Source of the DNA: Seonamhaeicola sp.
GTDB taxonomy: Bacteria; Bacteroidota; Bacteroidia; Flavobacteriales; Flavobacteriaceae
NCBI RefSeq assembly: GCF_028281565.1
Contig: NZ_JANQJQ010000011.1
Span: 88,358 to 152,357 of the forward strand
Length of the DNA stretch: 64,000 bases
Direction: 5' to 3'
Shown here: piece by piece, positions 45,113 through 54,564 of the stretch
Layout: the number at the start of each line of letters is the position of its first letter
How positions within the stretch are numbered: position 1 is the stretch's first letter
Translations under genes and position numbers: made by a program
Notes under the pieces: generated by a model
Databases searched by the model: none
The model's input: only the letters and a program-made list of their open reading frames with translations
What the model was told of the DNA's origin: nothing

Positions 45113-46319
45113 TTAATTTTTTTTACGTAGTTTGATAATTGTAAACAGAATAATAGACAATGGAATTAAAGACAGGTAGAACACTCTGTCTCCACCGTAT
45201 TCGTCAAACATTACACCTATTATAAGGGATCCACATGTGCCTCCAATTGCTGAAAAAAAGACCAGAATCCCTGCCAACGTACTATGATAATTGACATCTA
45301 CACTCGACAATACCGTTGAATTCACTAGTGGGTAAAGCGGAGCTAAAAACAAGCCTATTATGGGGGAACAAAAATGACACTATGGGCAAGGAGAATATAC
45401 TATCAAAACTTGTTGCGTTTATATTCTGAGCCATTGGCAACACTAACAAGACCAACAATGCAGAAATAACTACACCACTTGAAGCTATATAATACCATTT
45501 TATTCGTTTGACGAGAATCCCCGTTAGAAAGCGACCTACTGCATAAGATATCATTAAAATTACTGCCATTTGAGTTGCCAACTTTGGGGTAATATGTAGC
45601 ACTTCCTTGTTGAAAGTAGGTAACCATGTCATTATACCTTGTTCTGTCATCACATAAAAAAAGGCAAAGATGGCAAAAAGCCAGACCCTGGAATTTGCAA
45701 GCAGTTTCACAAGCACTTTAGAATTTATTGACAATAACTGCTCATTTGGCTGTGATTCAATTTGAAATTTTGAAAACAGTATAATGAAGAACGAAACTGC
45801 AATAATACCAGCCATTAACAGATAACCTCTTAACCATGCATTTTCGTCATTTTCATCAAAAAAAAGTGGAAAAATGACGTACATAAAAATTATCCCCAAC
45901 ATAAAAACCGTTTCAACCAAACTCATTAATTGACTATGGCCTTCCTCTGAATCAGTCACAAAACCGATTAATGTAAAAACGGCTACTTTCACTATTGCAA
46001 AGCTCATTCCAACACAGGCAAATAATATTTTTACCGCCCAAAATATGTTACTGAAATACATGCCCAGGCAACCAACAAAAACAATTATTAAACTAATAAG
46101 CAACCCTTTTTTATATCCTATTTTAGGGAGAAAAATACCAACAAGGAATGAGCATACAGCTATTGATATATCTTTGAAAGGTTCAAGAATTGCAGCTTCA
46201 GCTTTTAATACGCCATACACTTCCTGAGAACGCTCAACCAAAATACCGACACTATTTAGTAGCGCAGCAAAAACAAAATAAATTAAGAAAAGTGATATTT
46301 TGATATTTAGCTTATTCAT
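45113..46319 (-). pseudogene. MFS sugar-type transporter with a one-base frameshift
   Basis: The first frame runs from ATG at 46317-46319 through about ten helices to ...SLPIVSFLFP, then degenerates. The rest continues in another frame as PIIGLFLAPLYPLVNSTVLS to a stop at 45113. Removing one G from the G5 run at 45362-45366 joins them into one frame of 401 residues, the normal MFS size (1207 bases minus 1 is divisible by three). It would import a sugar, trehalose being the obvious candidate given the trehalase nine bases downstream. Sequencing error, recent mutation or phase variation are all possible. Confidence 0.85.
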
Positions 46320-46368
46320 TTAAAGAAATTTGTTCTACATTATTTTAATTATGGTAATTGTCTTTTTG

Positions 46369-47781
46369 TTAGAATTTATTTTCAATTTCAGTCGCCTCTA
46401 ACATTAAATAGTGTAAATCAGTATTTTTTATAAAGGGTTTCAACAAATGGCTTCCTGGGCCATAAATTGCCAACTCTACATAATCTGCAGAATGTTGCAT
46501 ACTTATCCACCCCACTGAATTGTGTTGCTTTTGAATTTCAGCTAATACCTTAAAGGGTAGCTTTTTGGGATTATAAAGCCCATCTTCAACTTTTAAATTA
46601 TTATAATATGATAATAAAGCCCTAGCCTCATTATCGGTCATTGCAAATCCATTGGCATAGACCACTCGCTCCTTAATGCTTTTTAAAGATGTTTCTTTCC
46701 CTATTCCATTAAGAATCCATTCGTTGGTGTGTCTATATCCTTGTATTGAGTCAAAATTGCTGTTTGCTTCTTCCCCATAGATAACTCCTGGATTAGCATT
46801 TCCATGATCTGTGGTAATAATAACCAGTGTTTCTCCATCGCTTCCAGCAAATTCCATAGCTACTCTTATAGCCTCATCGAATGCCATCTGGTCGTATAAC
46901 AAGCCAGAAATGTCATTGCCATGCGCCGCCCAATCTACCTTACCTGCCTCTACTTGCAGAACAAATCCTTCAGGGTGCTCCTTCAATATATTTACTGCTT
47001 TTTTCGTCATTTCTGCCAAACTGGGGACACTCTTTGTAAGTTCGCTATCACCTTCTCTGTCTCTAGAGTATGGCAGAGCATTTTCAGCAAAAACACCCAG
47101 TAGTTTTTTATTATTTGTAGCAGAAAACATTTCTTGACGAGTACGCACAACTTGGTAACCTTTCTCTTCAAAGGCTCTATACATGTCTTTCTTATCCATT
47201 CTCTTATATGATGAAAAGTACTTGTTACCCCCTCCCATCATCACATCAAACTTTTGTTCCAAATATTTCTCTGCAACGCTAGCCTGATCACCCCTTGTTT
47301 TTTGGCATACACAAAAGCCTGCAGGTGTCGCATGAGTAATAGGTACTGTGGTTATACAGCCAGCTTTTTTCCCTACGGCTTTAAACTTTTGCCATAGTGG
47401 CATATGGAATTCACCATTAACTCCATAGTTCAATCCTCCGTTTTTAATACGGAAGCCACCTCCCCAAGACGAACTAGCAGCAGCTGAGTCGGTTACAATG
47501 GAACTTGCTGACCCCATATCCATCAAGGCTCTTTCCACTTGGTTATCTTTGTATAATTGCAACCAATTACTGCCTGTCCCCATTTTTCGGGATAAATATA
47601 AATCTGCCATGTTTAAAGTTCCTGAACTCATTCCATCACTGATTAACATGATAATGTTTTTGGCCTTTTTATTTTTCCAATTATTGGCTCTCTCACCGAT
47701 AAACTTTGTCCCAAAAGAGGATAAGGTCGGACCCCCCAACACAGTTAAAACACCATTTCTTATAAATTTTCTTCTTTCCAT
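46369..47781 (-). CDS. Alkaline phosphatase, Tat-exported (PhoA-like)
   Basis: 470 residues from ATG at 47779-47781, chosen because ERRKFIRNG gives a Tat signal; an upstream in-frame Met adds 14 residues without a signal. Motifs of the alkaline phosphatase family occur in order: IIMLISDGMSSGT (metal Asp), TDSAAASSSW (nucleophile Ser), THATPAG, EAGKVDWAAHGND, ITTDHGNANPG and GYRHTNEW (zinc ligands). It releases phosphate from organic monoesters in the periplasm. In locus 2 it can act on the product of the GDPD enzyme. Confidence 0.93.
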   Translation of the reverse strand: MERRKFIRNGVLTVLGGPTLSSFGTKFIGERANNWKNKKAKNIIMLISDGMSSGTLNMADLYLSRKMGTGSNWLQLYKDNQVERALMDMGSASSIVTDSAAASSSWGGGFRIKNGGLNYGVNGEFHMPLWQKFKAVGKKAGCITTVPITHATPAGFCVCQKTRGDQASVAEKYLEQKFDVMMGGGNKYFSSYKRMDKKDMYRAFEEKGYQVVRTRQEMFSATNNKKLLGVFAENALPYSRDREGDSELTKSVPSLAEMTKKAVNILKEHPEGFVLQVEAGKVDWAAHGNDISGLLYDQMAFDEAIRVAMEFAGSDGETLVIITTDHGNANPGVIYGEEANSNFDSIQGYRHTNEWILNGIGKETSLKSIKERVVYANGFAMTDNEARALLSYYNNLKVEDGLYNPKKLPFKVLAEIQKQHNSVGWISMQHSADYVELAIYGPGSHLLKPFIKNTDLHYLMLEATEIENKF

Positions 47782-47947
47782 TATTTTATCTTTAGCATAT
47801 TCGACAAGATTTTGACACGACATTAAAGCACACCAATGAAAGGCTAATTGAGGTTTACTCTTGACCTTAAAACCTAGTTAACCAGCATACTTTCTTAGAA
47901 CTAGTTTTGATCCTTGTTATAGGAAAGTCCCGAATACATTATTCATT

Positions 47948-48346
47948 TCACTCATTGAAGTATATTTGTTCCATTTCGGTCCAACCATTACTTCCTTCCA
48001 AAGGTATTTGCATGGGATTACAGATTTTCAACCATTCAATGGTTCTTACTTCTTTGGCCATTTGTTCCATGTCTTCTTTAAAATCTGAGCCAGTATATTC
48101 GTAGTATCCAAATTCATAAAACTCCACAGAATCAATTTGCTGTAGAAAGATCGAAAAATTCTCTATGTGATATTTAGTAAGCAAATCTCTCACTCCTGGA
48201 TTGGAATCGGTATGAAGTTTTTTATACTCTTTTGTCATTTCCGGTTTAATCTTAATGACCATTCCAACTCGTTTAATATGTCTATCTCTACAGCCAACCA
48301 TTAGCAAGAATGTTAAAAGCAGCGCACCTAAAAATTTAATTCTCAT
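47948..48346 (-). CDS. L-rhamnose mutarotase-family lipoprotein
   Basis: 132 residues, lipoprotein signal LLLTFLLMVGC. The mature 113 residues follow the RhaM dimeric alpha/beta-barrel pattern: RVGMVIKIKPEMTKEYKKLH near residue 26, GVRDLLTKYHIENFSIFL near 51 and FEFGYYEYTG near 77. RhaM normally interconverts rhamnose anomers in the cytoplasm; a lipid-anchored form would act on a sugar outside. The catalytic His of RhaM appears retained in KKLH. It is next to the alkaline phosphatase on the same strand. Confidence 0.8.
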   Translation of the reverse strand: MRIKFLGALLLTFLLMVGCRDRHIKRVGMVIKIKPEMTKEYKKLHTDSNPGVRDLLTKYHIENFSIFLQQIDSVEFYEFGYYEYTGSDFKEDMEQMAKEVRTIEWLKICNPMQIPLEGSNGWTEMEQIYFNE

Positions 48347-48388
48347 AAGACTGTTTTATTTTATCCTCTTTTTCGTTTTTAAATTAAC

Positions 48389-48541
48389 TTAGTATGAATC
48401 CTCTACCAGTTCTATTATTTCAGTCTCCGTGGCCACTCTGGGGTTTCCTTTATAATCGGGTAATACCATACATTGTTTAGCCAAGGCTTCTATTTCAGAC
48501 TTAGGCATTTCTATATCTTTGGCAACACCTGCTTTTACCAT
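48389..48541 (-). pseudogene. C-terminal relic of an iron-containing alcohol dehydrogenase
   Basis: A 50-codon frame reads EIEALAKQCMVLPDYKGNPR then VATETEIIELVEDSY, matching the last 40 or so residues of the intact Fe-ADH ending at 49709, with several substitutions. An in-frame stop lies just upstream of its Met, so the catalytic part is gone. It sits on the other side of the ROK gene from the intact copy, as if a second adh gene or a duplication has been largely deleted. Confidence 0.88.
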
Positions 48542-48557
48542 CGTATCTTAGGATAGT

Positions 48558-49646
48558 CTAAGTAACTCCAATCTCCAAGTCAAGAACCCTATCAAGAATC
48601 AGCGAAAATGCACCCATCAACACGGCATTTTCCCCAAAGGATGGCCCCATAAACCTTGCCCCTGCTGAAAGGTTTGCCACGGAGTACTTCCTGACCTCAT
48701 TTTCCAGTCTATCCCTCAGGCCCCCTTTTGCCCTCAAGGGCCTTCCCGATAGCACGATGCATTCCGGGTTGAACAGCTTGATCAAAGTATCCAAACATAT
48801 CGCCAAGTGTCCAATGGCTCTGTCAAGGGACTTTAATGTTTCCCCGTCCCCCAAGGGGACTTCCATCGTTCCGATAGAATTGCCCTCATCGTCCACAATG
48901 GGCCATCCCAGCTCCCCTGCATATCCGTTGGCCCCGAAAAACGGCTTTCCTTCTATAATGATCCCTGCTCCTATACCATTATTTATATCTACACATATAA
49001 AGTCCCTGTACCTGCTCCCTATACCATACCAAAGTTCGCCCAAAGCTATCAGGCGGGGCACGTTATCACAAAAAACCGGCAATTGCGTATATGCCTTCAG
49101 TCCGTTTATGATATCTACGTTTTTCCAGTTAAAAACCGGGGGCCGTTCTATGATAGCGGTTTGTCCATTTACCGAACCTGCTTCTGCCAGCCCGATCCCA
49201 AGCACCTTTGCCCCCTTATCTCCCCCACGTGATATCAGGGTGTCCACGATGTCCCCGATCTGTTCCATCACTTTTTCTCCAGCACCTTTGGACCCTGTGG
49301 AGACCTGGAGTTCTACAATGAACTTTCCGTCCAGGTCTGACAGTGCCCCGCGTATGTACCCCGTACCTAATTCTATCCCTATTACAAAGTTCTCCCTTGA
49401 GCTGAACCTTAACATTTTTGGCCTCCTGCCGCCGCTTGACGCTCCTTCCCCTACCATAGTGACTAGTTTCTCCTTGACGATCAGGTCACCTGAAATCCTT
49501 GTGACCGTAGGGGCGCTCAACCCCGTTCGTTTCACAATTTCTGCACGGCTAATATGCCCTTCATTCCTGATAAGGCGCAAAACACTTATTTTGTTGAGCC
49601 TGTTTAAGTAACTGGAATTGACCGTATTTGACCTTTTCTCATTCAT
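48558..49646 (-). CDS. ROK-family transcriptional regulator (NagC/XylR type), degenerate zinc site
   Basis: 362 residues: a winged HTH (about 12-75, ISRAEIVKRTGLSAPTVTRI) and a ROK sugar-kinase-like domain (from about 85, FVIGIELGTGYIRGALSDLD). The zinc signature of ROK proteins is missing: GYAGELGWPIVDDEG has Trp in place of the His, and the C-x-C-G-x-x-G-C block is absent. The VDINNGIGAGII strand replaces the catalytic DxG context, so kinase activity is unlikely. The gene is richer in G+C than neighbours (31 and 33 of 60 in two sampled lines against 24 of 60 in the adh gene). It probably represses the surrounding sugar genes. Confidence 0.88.
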   Translation of the reverse strand: MNEKRSNTVNSSYLNRLNKISVLRLIRNEGHISRAEIVKRTGLSAPTVTRISGDLIVKEKLVTMVGEGASSGGRRPKMLRFSSRENFVIGIELGTGYIRGALSDLDGKFIVELQVSTGSKGAGEKVMEQIGDIVDTLISRGGDKGAKVLGIGLAEAGSVNGQTAIIERPPVFNWKNVDIINGLKAYTQLPVFCDNVPRLIALGELWYGIGSRYRDFICVDINNGIGAGIIIEGKPFFGANGYAGELGWPIVDDEGNSIGTMEVPLGDGETLKSLDRAIGHLAICLDTLIKLFNPECIVLSGRPLRAKGGLRDRLENEVRKYSVANLSAGARFMGPSFGENAVLMGAFSLILDRVLDLEIGVT

Positions 49647-49708
49647 ATGACGTTCTTTTGGTATAGGTTACAGGGGGCGGCCGGAAAACCATATATGCTT
49701 GCCAGTAC

Positions 49709-50875
49709 CTACCGTACCTGGTAAGAACCTTTGACCAGCTCTATCATTTCATTTTTTGTTGCTACTCTTGGGTTTCCCTTATAGTCTGGCAATACCATGC
49801 ACTGCTCTGCCAATGCTTCTATTTCAGATTCCGGCACATTAACATCTTTGAGTCCTTTATATAAATCTATATTCTTAAGAAATGTCTTAATAGCGTCTGC
49901 CGCTCCAGCCGCACATTCTTTTTCTGATTTACCAATTAAATTCGGATTAAAAATTCTAGCCATTTTAGCGTGTTGCTCAGGAGCAGCCTGAGAAGTATAT
50001 TCCACACAGGTGGGGTACACAATGGCCAAAGATTCACCATGGGCTACATGCGGATACATTCCACCTATTGCCATTCCCATACCATGTGGTAATGTTACAC
50101 CTGCACTGGCTATACATAAGCCTGCTAGTGTATCTGCCCATGCCATTTTTTCTCTATATTCAATATTGCCGGGGTCTTTGAGTACTTTAGGCAAAAACTC
50201 TGCAACTATTTCGATAGCCTCCCAAGCCAATAAATCAATGTATGCTCCCCTATTTGGATGTAAGGTACTTTCAAATGCATGACAGAACACGTCAAACCCT
50301 GTTGTCTTTGTAACAAATGGCGGAAGCGTAGTCATTAAATCCGGGTCTACAATACAGACTTCTGGAAAGATTAATGAATGATATAGTGCACTTTTATCAC
50401 GCTTTTCAGTATTAGTGATTACCGAGACTTGAGTCACTTGAGAACCTGTTCCAGAAGTTGTACTGATGGCTATTATCGGTAATGTTTTTTTTGTCGGTTC
50501 TTTTTTGTAAAATAGGTAATCCCATGCCGAACCTTCATGTGTTACTTCTACCGCAGTAGCTTTTGCGGCATCCATACTGGAACCACCACCTAATCCTAAA
50601 ATTACATCTGCTTTATGGTTTCTTGCCATTTCAGTACCCAAGGCACTGGTTTCTGTGGTTGGGTTTGGAATAACCTGATCGAAATGGGCTACTGCTATCC
50701 CCTCCTTTTCAAGAATTGATTTAACCCTAGAGTACATTGCTGACAACACTGGTATTTCAGGTGTGGTAACTAGCAAACACCTACTTCCGTATTTTTTTAC
50801 TATTTCTCCTGCTTCTTCAATACGTCCTTTTCCGAAAATAATTTCCGTAGGTTGATGATAATTAAATGCTTTCAT
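49709..50875 (-). CDS. Iron-containing alcohol dehydrogenase
   Basis: 388 residues, standard group III ADH size. GLGGGSSMDAAKATAVE near residue 95 binds NAD(P), ISTTSGTGSQVTQVSVI near 139 and GFDVFCHAFES near 192 lead to the metal ligands in LPHGMGMAIGGMYPHVAHG near 262-280. It interconverts an alcohol and an aldehyde or ketone in the cytoplasm. It follows the PfkB kinase by 24 bases on the same strand and precedes the ROK regulator. Its substrate is unknown; lactaldehyde or dihydroxyacetone-type substrates fit the locus. Confidence 0.92.
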   Translation of the reverse strand: MKAFNYHQPTEIIFGKGRIEEAGEIVKKYGSRCLLVTTPEIPVLSAMYSRVKSILEKEGIAVAHFDQVIPNPTTETSALGTEMARNHKADVILGLGGGSSMDAAKATAVEVTHEGSAWDYLFYKKEPTKKTLPIIAISTTSGTGSQVTQVSVITNTEKRDKSALYHSLIFPEVCIVDPDLMTTLPPFVTKTTGFDVFCHAFESTLHPNRGAYIDLLAWEAIEIVAEFLPKVLKDPGNIEYREKMAWADTLAGLCIASAGVTLPHGMGMAIGGMYPHVAHGESLAIVYPTCVEYTSQAAPEQHAKMARIFNPNLIGKSEKECAAGAADAIKTFLKNIDLYKGLKDVNVPESEIEALAEQCMVLPDYKGNPRVATKNEMIELVKGSYQVR

Positions 50876-50899
50876 TCTATTTAATCGTTATTTAATTTT

Positions 50900-51748
50900 T
50901 TAATTAATATTTTTCAGGGGATTCATAGCCCCATTTTGAGCGCACACAAATGAGGATACTTTACAAGCTTGTTTATGGGCAGCATTAATTGAAAGCCCAG
51001 TTAACAGTCCTGAAACCAATCCCGCTAAAAATGCATCTCCTGCTCCTACCGTATCCTTAACTATGGTTTTTATAATTGGTTGATAGTCTATCTCTTTACC
51101 CCTGAGGAAATAGCTACCTGAAGTACCTTTTGTCAAAGCCAATGATTCTACACCATAGGTTTTCATTAAAGTTTTAGCCCTTTCAATTTCACTCCCTGAA
51201 ATACCGAAAAGCGTAGAGAGAATCTCTAATTCCTCATCGTTAATCTTTAACAGATTTGTCTTCTTAAGAGACTCTTCCAAGGCCTTTTTTGAATAATAGT
51301 TCTGACGCAAATTGACGTCGAAAACTTTTAAGCATCCGTCTGGGGCTTTGTCCAAAACCCTATGTATTGTTTTTTTCGATTTTGCATTCCGTTGCGCCAA
51401 GGAGCCAAAACAAATAGCCTTAGATTTACTAAGTTGCGTTTTTAGCGAGTCATTTAATTCCATATAGTCCCAGGCCACTTTTTCGTGTATGCTATAGGTA
51501 GGTATGCCATTTTTTAATTGAACATTTATGCGACCTGTAGGTTTTGAATTAACTGCTATAAGCTCACTACAAATCGGAATATTTTGTAGCAGTTCTTTCC
51601 CTAAATCATCATCCCCTACTGCACTTACTAAATATGCATTTTGCCCCAATTCATTACAGTAAAAAGCAAAATTTGCAGGAGCTCCGCCTAACCGTTTTCC
51701 TTTGGAAAATATATCCCATAGAACTTCTCCAATAGCGATTATGTTCAT
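50900..51748 (-). CDS. PfkB-family carbohydrate kinase (fructokinase-like)
   Basis: 282 residues from ATG at 51746-51748, giving MNIIAIGEVLWDIF; an upstream ATG four codons earlier touches the dehydrogenase stop. Family marks are RLGGAPANFAFYCNELG near residue 16 (first PfkB signature type), VFDVNLRQNYY near 140, and the anion-hole block DTVGAGDAFLAGLVSGLL near 237 with the catalytic Asp. The G-A-P-A-N-F start favours fructokinases over ribokinases. It would phosphorylate the ketose made by the preceding dehydrogenase. Confidence 0.9.
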   Translation of the reverse strand: MNIIAIGEVLWDIFSKGKRLGGAPANFAFYCNELGQNAYLVSAVGDDDLGKELLQNIPICSELIAVNSKPTGRINVQLKNGIPTYSIHEKVAWDYMELNDSLKTQLSKSKAICFGSLAQRNAKSKKTIHRVLDKAPDGCLKVFDVNLRQNYYSKKALEESLKKTNLLKINDEELEILSTLFGISGSEIERAKTLMKTYGVESLALTKGTSGSYFLRGKEIDYQPIIKTIVKDTVGAGDAFLAGLVSGLLTGLSINAAHKQACKVSSFVCAQNGAMNPLKNIN

Positions 51749-51760
51749 ATCCCTATCCAT

Positions 51761-52780
51761 CTAAAAATCGATAACAACTTTTAACGTTTTATCGCCTCGT
51801 TTATCAATATATTTATATGCCTCATGATAATCTTCAAAATCGAAATGCGCCGTTATTAATGGATCCGTTTTTATAGCACCCAAACCAATCATTTCAACTG
51901 CTTCTTCATAATCTTCATGTTTATACATAAGTGTTCCTATTAAGCGTAGTTCTCTATCACCTAAAACAGACACATCTACTTTTGGCCTATCTCCATATAC
52001 TGCTACCGCTATGATATCGCCTCCTTTATTTATATTCTGCACCAACGTGTCCAGAGCTACTTCAACACCTGCACATTCAAAAGCCACATCAAAACCTTTG
52101 GAACCAAAGGCCCTTTTTAAGGCCTTATCCAATTTTTCATGTATTGGATTATTTATATGTTTGATACCACATTTCATGACCTTTTGAAGCCTATAATTAC
52201 TAATATCCGTAATCAATACATTGGCACCTCTTGCCCTGGCACATTGGGCCACCAAGTTTCCTATCGGGCCTGCTCCAGTAACAACCACATTCTTCCCTTT
52301 TAAATCTCCAGCCTTCTTTGTGCTATACGTGGCAACTGCCGCAGGCTCTACCAGAGCTCCTTGTTCATAAGCAAATGAATCTGGTAATTTGATCAGTCTA
52401 TCTTCAGGTACGATAAAATAATCCTGAGCTGTTCCCGGCGATTGAAAGCCCTGAACTTTTAAGACATCACAAATGTTATACTTCCCTTTTTTACATGGTT
52501 CACATTTGCCACAGATCAATTGTGGACGCGCTGTGGCCTTATCCCCCACTTTCACCTTCGTTACATTGTCACCTACTTCTACCACTTCCCCACTATATTC
52601 ATGTCCTTGAACAACGGGATAAAAGGTAAAAGGATGTTTTCCGTGGTATACATGAATATCACTACCACATACACCAATTTTTTTTATAGCAAGTTTTATT
52701 TCGTTTGCTGACACCTCTCCCGGAGCCTCAACTTGCCTTATTATTATTGTCCCTGGTTGGGGCATAATTGCTTGTCTCAT
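51761..52780 (-). CDS. Zinc-dependent MDR dehydrogenase (sorbitol/polyol dehydrogenase-like)
   Basis: 339 residues. Catalytic zinc region VCGSDIHVYHG near residue 37 and GHEYSGEVVEVG near 60; structural zinc cysteines in CGKCEPCKKGKYNIC near 90; NAD motif VVTGAGPIGNLVAQ near 165. The closest pattern is the polyol dehydrogenase branch (L-iditol, xylitol, L-threonine type). It oxidises a polyol to a ketose in the cytoplasm. It directly abuts the fructokinase-like gene and follows the sodium symporter by 22 bases, which suggests import, oxidation and phosphorylation in series. Confidence 0.9.
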   Translation of the reverse strand: MRQAIMPQPGTIIIRQVEAPGEVSANEIKLAIKKIGVCGSDIHVYHGKHPFTFYPVVQGHEYSGEVVEVGDNVTKVKVGDKATARPQLICGKCEPCKKGKYNICDVLKVQGFQSPGTAQDYFIVPEDRLIKLPDSFAYEQGALVEPAAVATYSTKKAGDLKGKNVVVTGAGPIGNLVAQCARARGANVLITDISNYRLQKVMKCGIKHINNPIHEKLDKALKRAFGSKGFDVAFECAGVEVALDTLVQNINKGGDIIAVAVYGDRPKVDVSVLGDRELRLIGTLMYKHEDYEEAVEMIGLGAIKTDPLITAHFDFEDYHEAYKYIDKRGDKTLKVVIDF

Positions 52781-52802
52781 TTTATTTAAGTCTTAATTTT
52801 TT

Positions 52803-54422
52803 TTATCCCATTATTGCATACAACACAACCATTAGAACTATGAGGATTATTGCTAAGTTTTTAGGGGTAATCCAGTCTTTACTCTTTTTTACCATTTTAA
52901 TTTTTGAACCACCCCAAGTGGTGTTTTCTATTAATTCGCGGTCGGGTTCTGGTGTACATAAACTAATTAGTATAAATACCACCATACAGATACAGAACAT
53001 CCACCAGGCACGCATTAAAAAGTGAACCCCCAAGCCATCTGTTACATATTTAAAACCACTAATCGGTTCAAAGTCTAAAATGAAAAGTACTAGCCCCATA
53101 ACAAACCCAAATACCAAGGTGTAAAAAGATGCTTCTTTGGTCCCACGCTTATAGAACACCCCTAGCAGGAAAACCACAGAAATAGGTGGAGCAAATGCAG
53201 CAGCTATATCATTTATAGCCTGAAAAATACTTCCGAACTTACCTCCTTGCGTTGACCAAAGAATGGCAACAATCATTACAACAACAGCCGTATAACGGCC
53301 TATCTTCACCTGTCTCAGATCTGGTGTATCAGGTTTTATTCTCTTCACAATGTCGACAGCCACCAGTGTAGAACAACTATTCAGGGCCGCAGCAATAGTA
53401 CTCATAAGTGCCGCAAGTAAAGCAGCTGCAAAAACACCTTTTAAACCAATAGGTAATAGTTGATTGATTAAAACCGGTAAGGTATCATTTGGATGTGCTA
53501 TTTGCTCTTTGAATAAAACGTAAGCCAGTACTCCCGGAAGAATTAAAAGGAAAACTGGTAATATTTTTAATAAGCCAGCGAATAGTGGCCCATATTGTGC
53601 GTCTTTCTCTGATTTTGCACCTAAGACTCTTTGTACTATAGTTTGATCTGTACACCAATACCAAATTCCCAAAACGGGATACCCCAAAAGAAAGGCATAC
53701 CAAGGGTAACCTTCTTCTTTTCCTATTAGAGATTCTCCTGAATGGAGCATTTCTAATTGCCCAGGCTTTAAGGCCGCCTTTAATGATTCTACACTATCTA
53801 TACCCGTATCTACAACAGCTGCTACCGCCAGAAATGTTAATATTAAGGAACCAACTAGAAGAATTACTGTTTGTACGTTTTCTGTAATTACTACTGCTTT
53901 TAAACCTCCTGCAACCGTATAAATGGTAGTCACCGCAGAGATAACAAGTATGGAGACATAAACGTTTAGTCCAAAAAAGTTTTGGAATACCACGGCCCCA
54001 GCATATAAGCTGATACCTATATGAATAAACAACGCCCCGAGAATGGCCATAAAAGCCAATAAGGTTCTTGAACGACCATCAAAACGTTTTTCCAAGAATT
54101 CCGGAAGGGTTGATATTTTTGTTTTAAAGTAAAAAGGTGCAAATACAATTCCCAAGAGTACCAGCGTAAAGGTTGCCATCCATTCCCAATTTCCGGCTAC
54201 TAAGCCTAACCTGTAACCATCTGCTGCTAGTCCTGTTAAATGTATTGTAGATATATTTGAAGCAAATAATGCTGCTCCAATACTAGCCCACCCCAAACCT
54301 CTTCCGGCAAGAAAATAGTTCTCGCTTGTCATTTTTGATTTGCGGGTTGACCATAACCCGACAAGGACAATACCAATTAAATAAACGAGAATTACTACTA
54401 AATCTATTGCTGATATCTTCAT
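52803..54422 (-). CDS. Sodium/solute symporter (SSS family, SGLT-like)
   Basis: 539 residues, about 14 membrane helices. N-terminal SENYFLAGRGLGWASIGAAL near residues 34-53 and ASNISTIHLTGLAADGYRLG are the SSS marks; WYWCTDQTIVQRVLGAKSEK near 257 is the sugar-transporter (SGLT) substrate region; AALMSTIAAALNSCSTL near 340 follows. It imports a sugar, polyol or inositol with sodium across the inner membrane. It is the first catabolic gene after the GDPD gene of locus 2, occupying the place the organophosphate MFS has in locus 1. Confidence 0.93.
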   Translation of the reverse strand: MKISAIDLVVILVYLIGIVLVGLWSTRKSKMTSENYFLAGRGLGWASIGAALFASNISTIHLTGLAADGYRLGLVAGNWEWMATFTLVLLGIVFAPFYFKTKISTLPEFLEKRFDGRSRTLLAFMAILGALFIHIGISLYAGAVVFQNFFGLNVYVSILVISAVTTIYTVAGGLKAVVITENVQTVILLVGSLILTFLAVAAVVDTGIDSVESLKAALKPGQLEMLHSGESLIGKEEGYPWYAFLLGYPVLGIWYWCTDQTIVQRVLGAKSEKDAQYGPLFAGLLKILPVFLLILPGVLAYVLFKEQIAHPNDTLPVLINQLLPIGLKGVFAAALLAALMSTIAAALNSCSTLVAVDIVKRIKPDTPDLRQVKIGRYTAVVVMIVAILWSTQGGKFGSIFQAINDIAAAFAPPISVVFLLGVFYKRGTKEASFYTLVFGFVMGLVLFILDFEPISGFKYVTDGLGVHFLMRAWWMFCICMVVFILISLCTPEPDRELIENTTWGGSKIKMVKKSKDWITPKNLAIILIVLMVVLYAIMG

Positions 54423-54564
54423 TATATATATTTAACTTATTCTTGAATAATGAGTTGATGGATGAATACTTATAAGAAAATGTCTTATCACTCCGTTTTA
54501 AACTCGAGTAATTATGATGCATTCCTAAAGAAGTATGATATTTATGCTTCTAAGCTATTTTAGT

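Noticed and set aside
45282..45352. Programmed frameshifting as explanation of the split MFS gene
   Set aside because: The run is a plain G5 with no slippery heptamer or downstream pseudoknot noticed, and MFS genes do not normally use recoding. Mutation, error or phase variation is simpler.
48757..49611. 284-codon plus-strand frame opposite the ROK gene
   Set aside because: The ROK gene on the other strand has a complete HTH and ROK pattern. The antisense frame is long only because this gene is GC-richer and its antisense lacks stops; the translation is Ser/Pro-rich and without domains.
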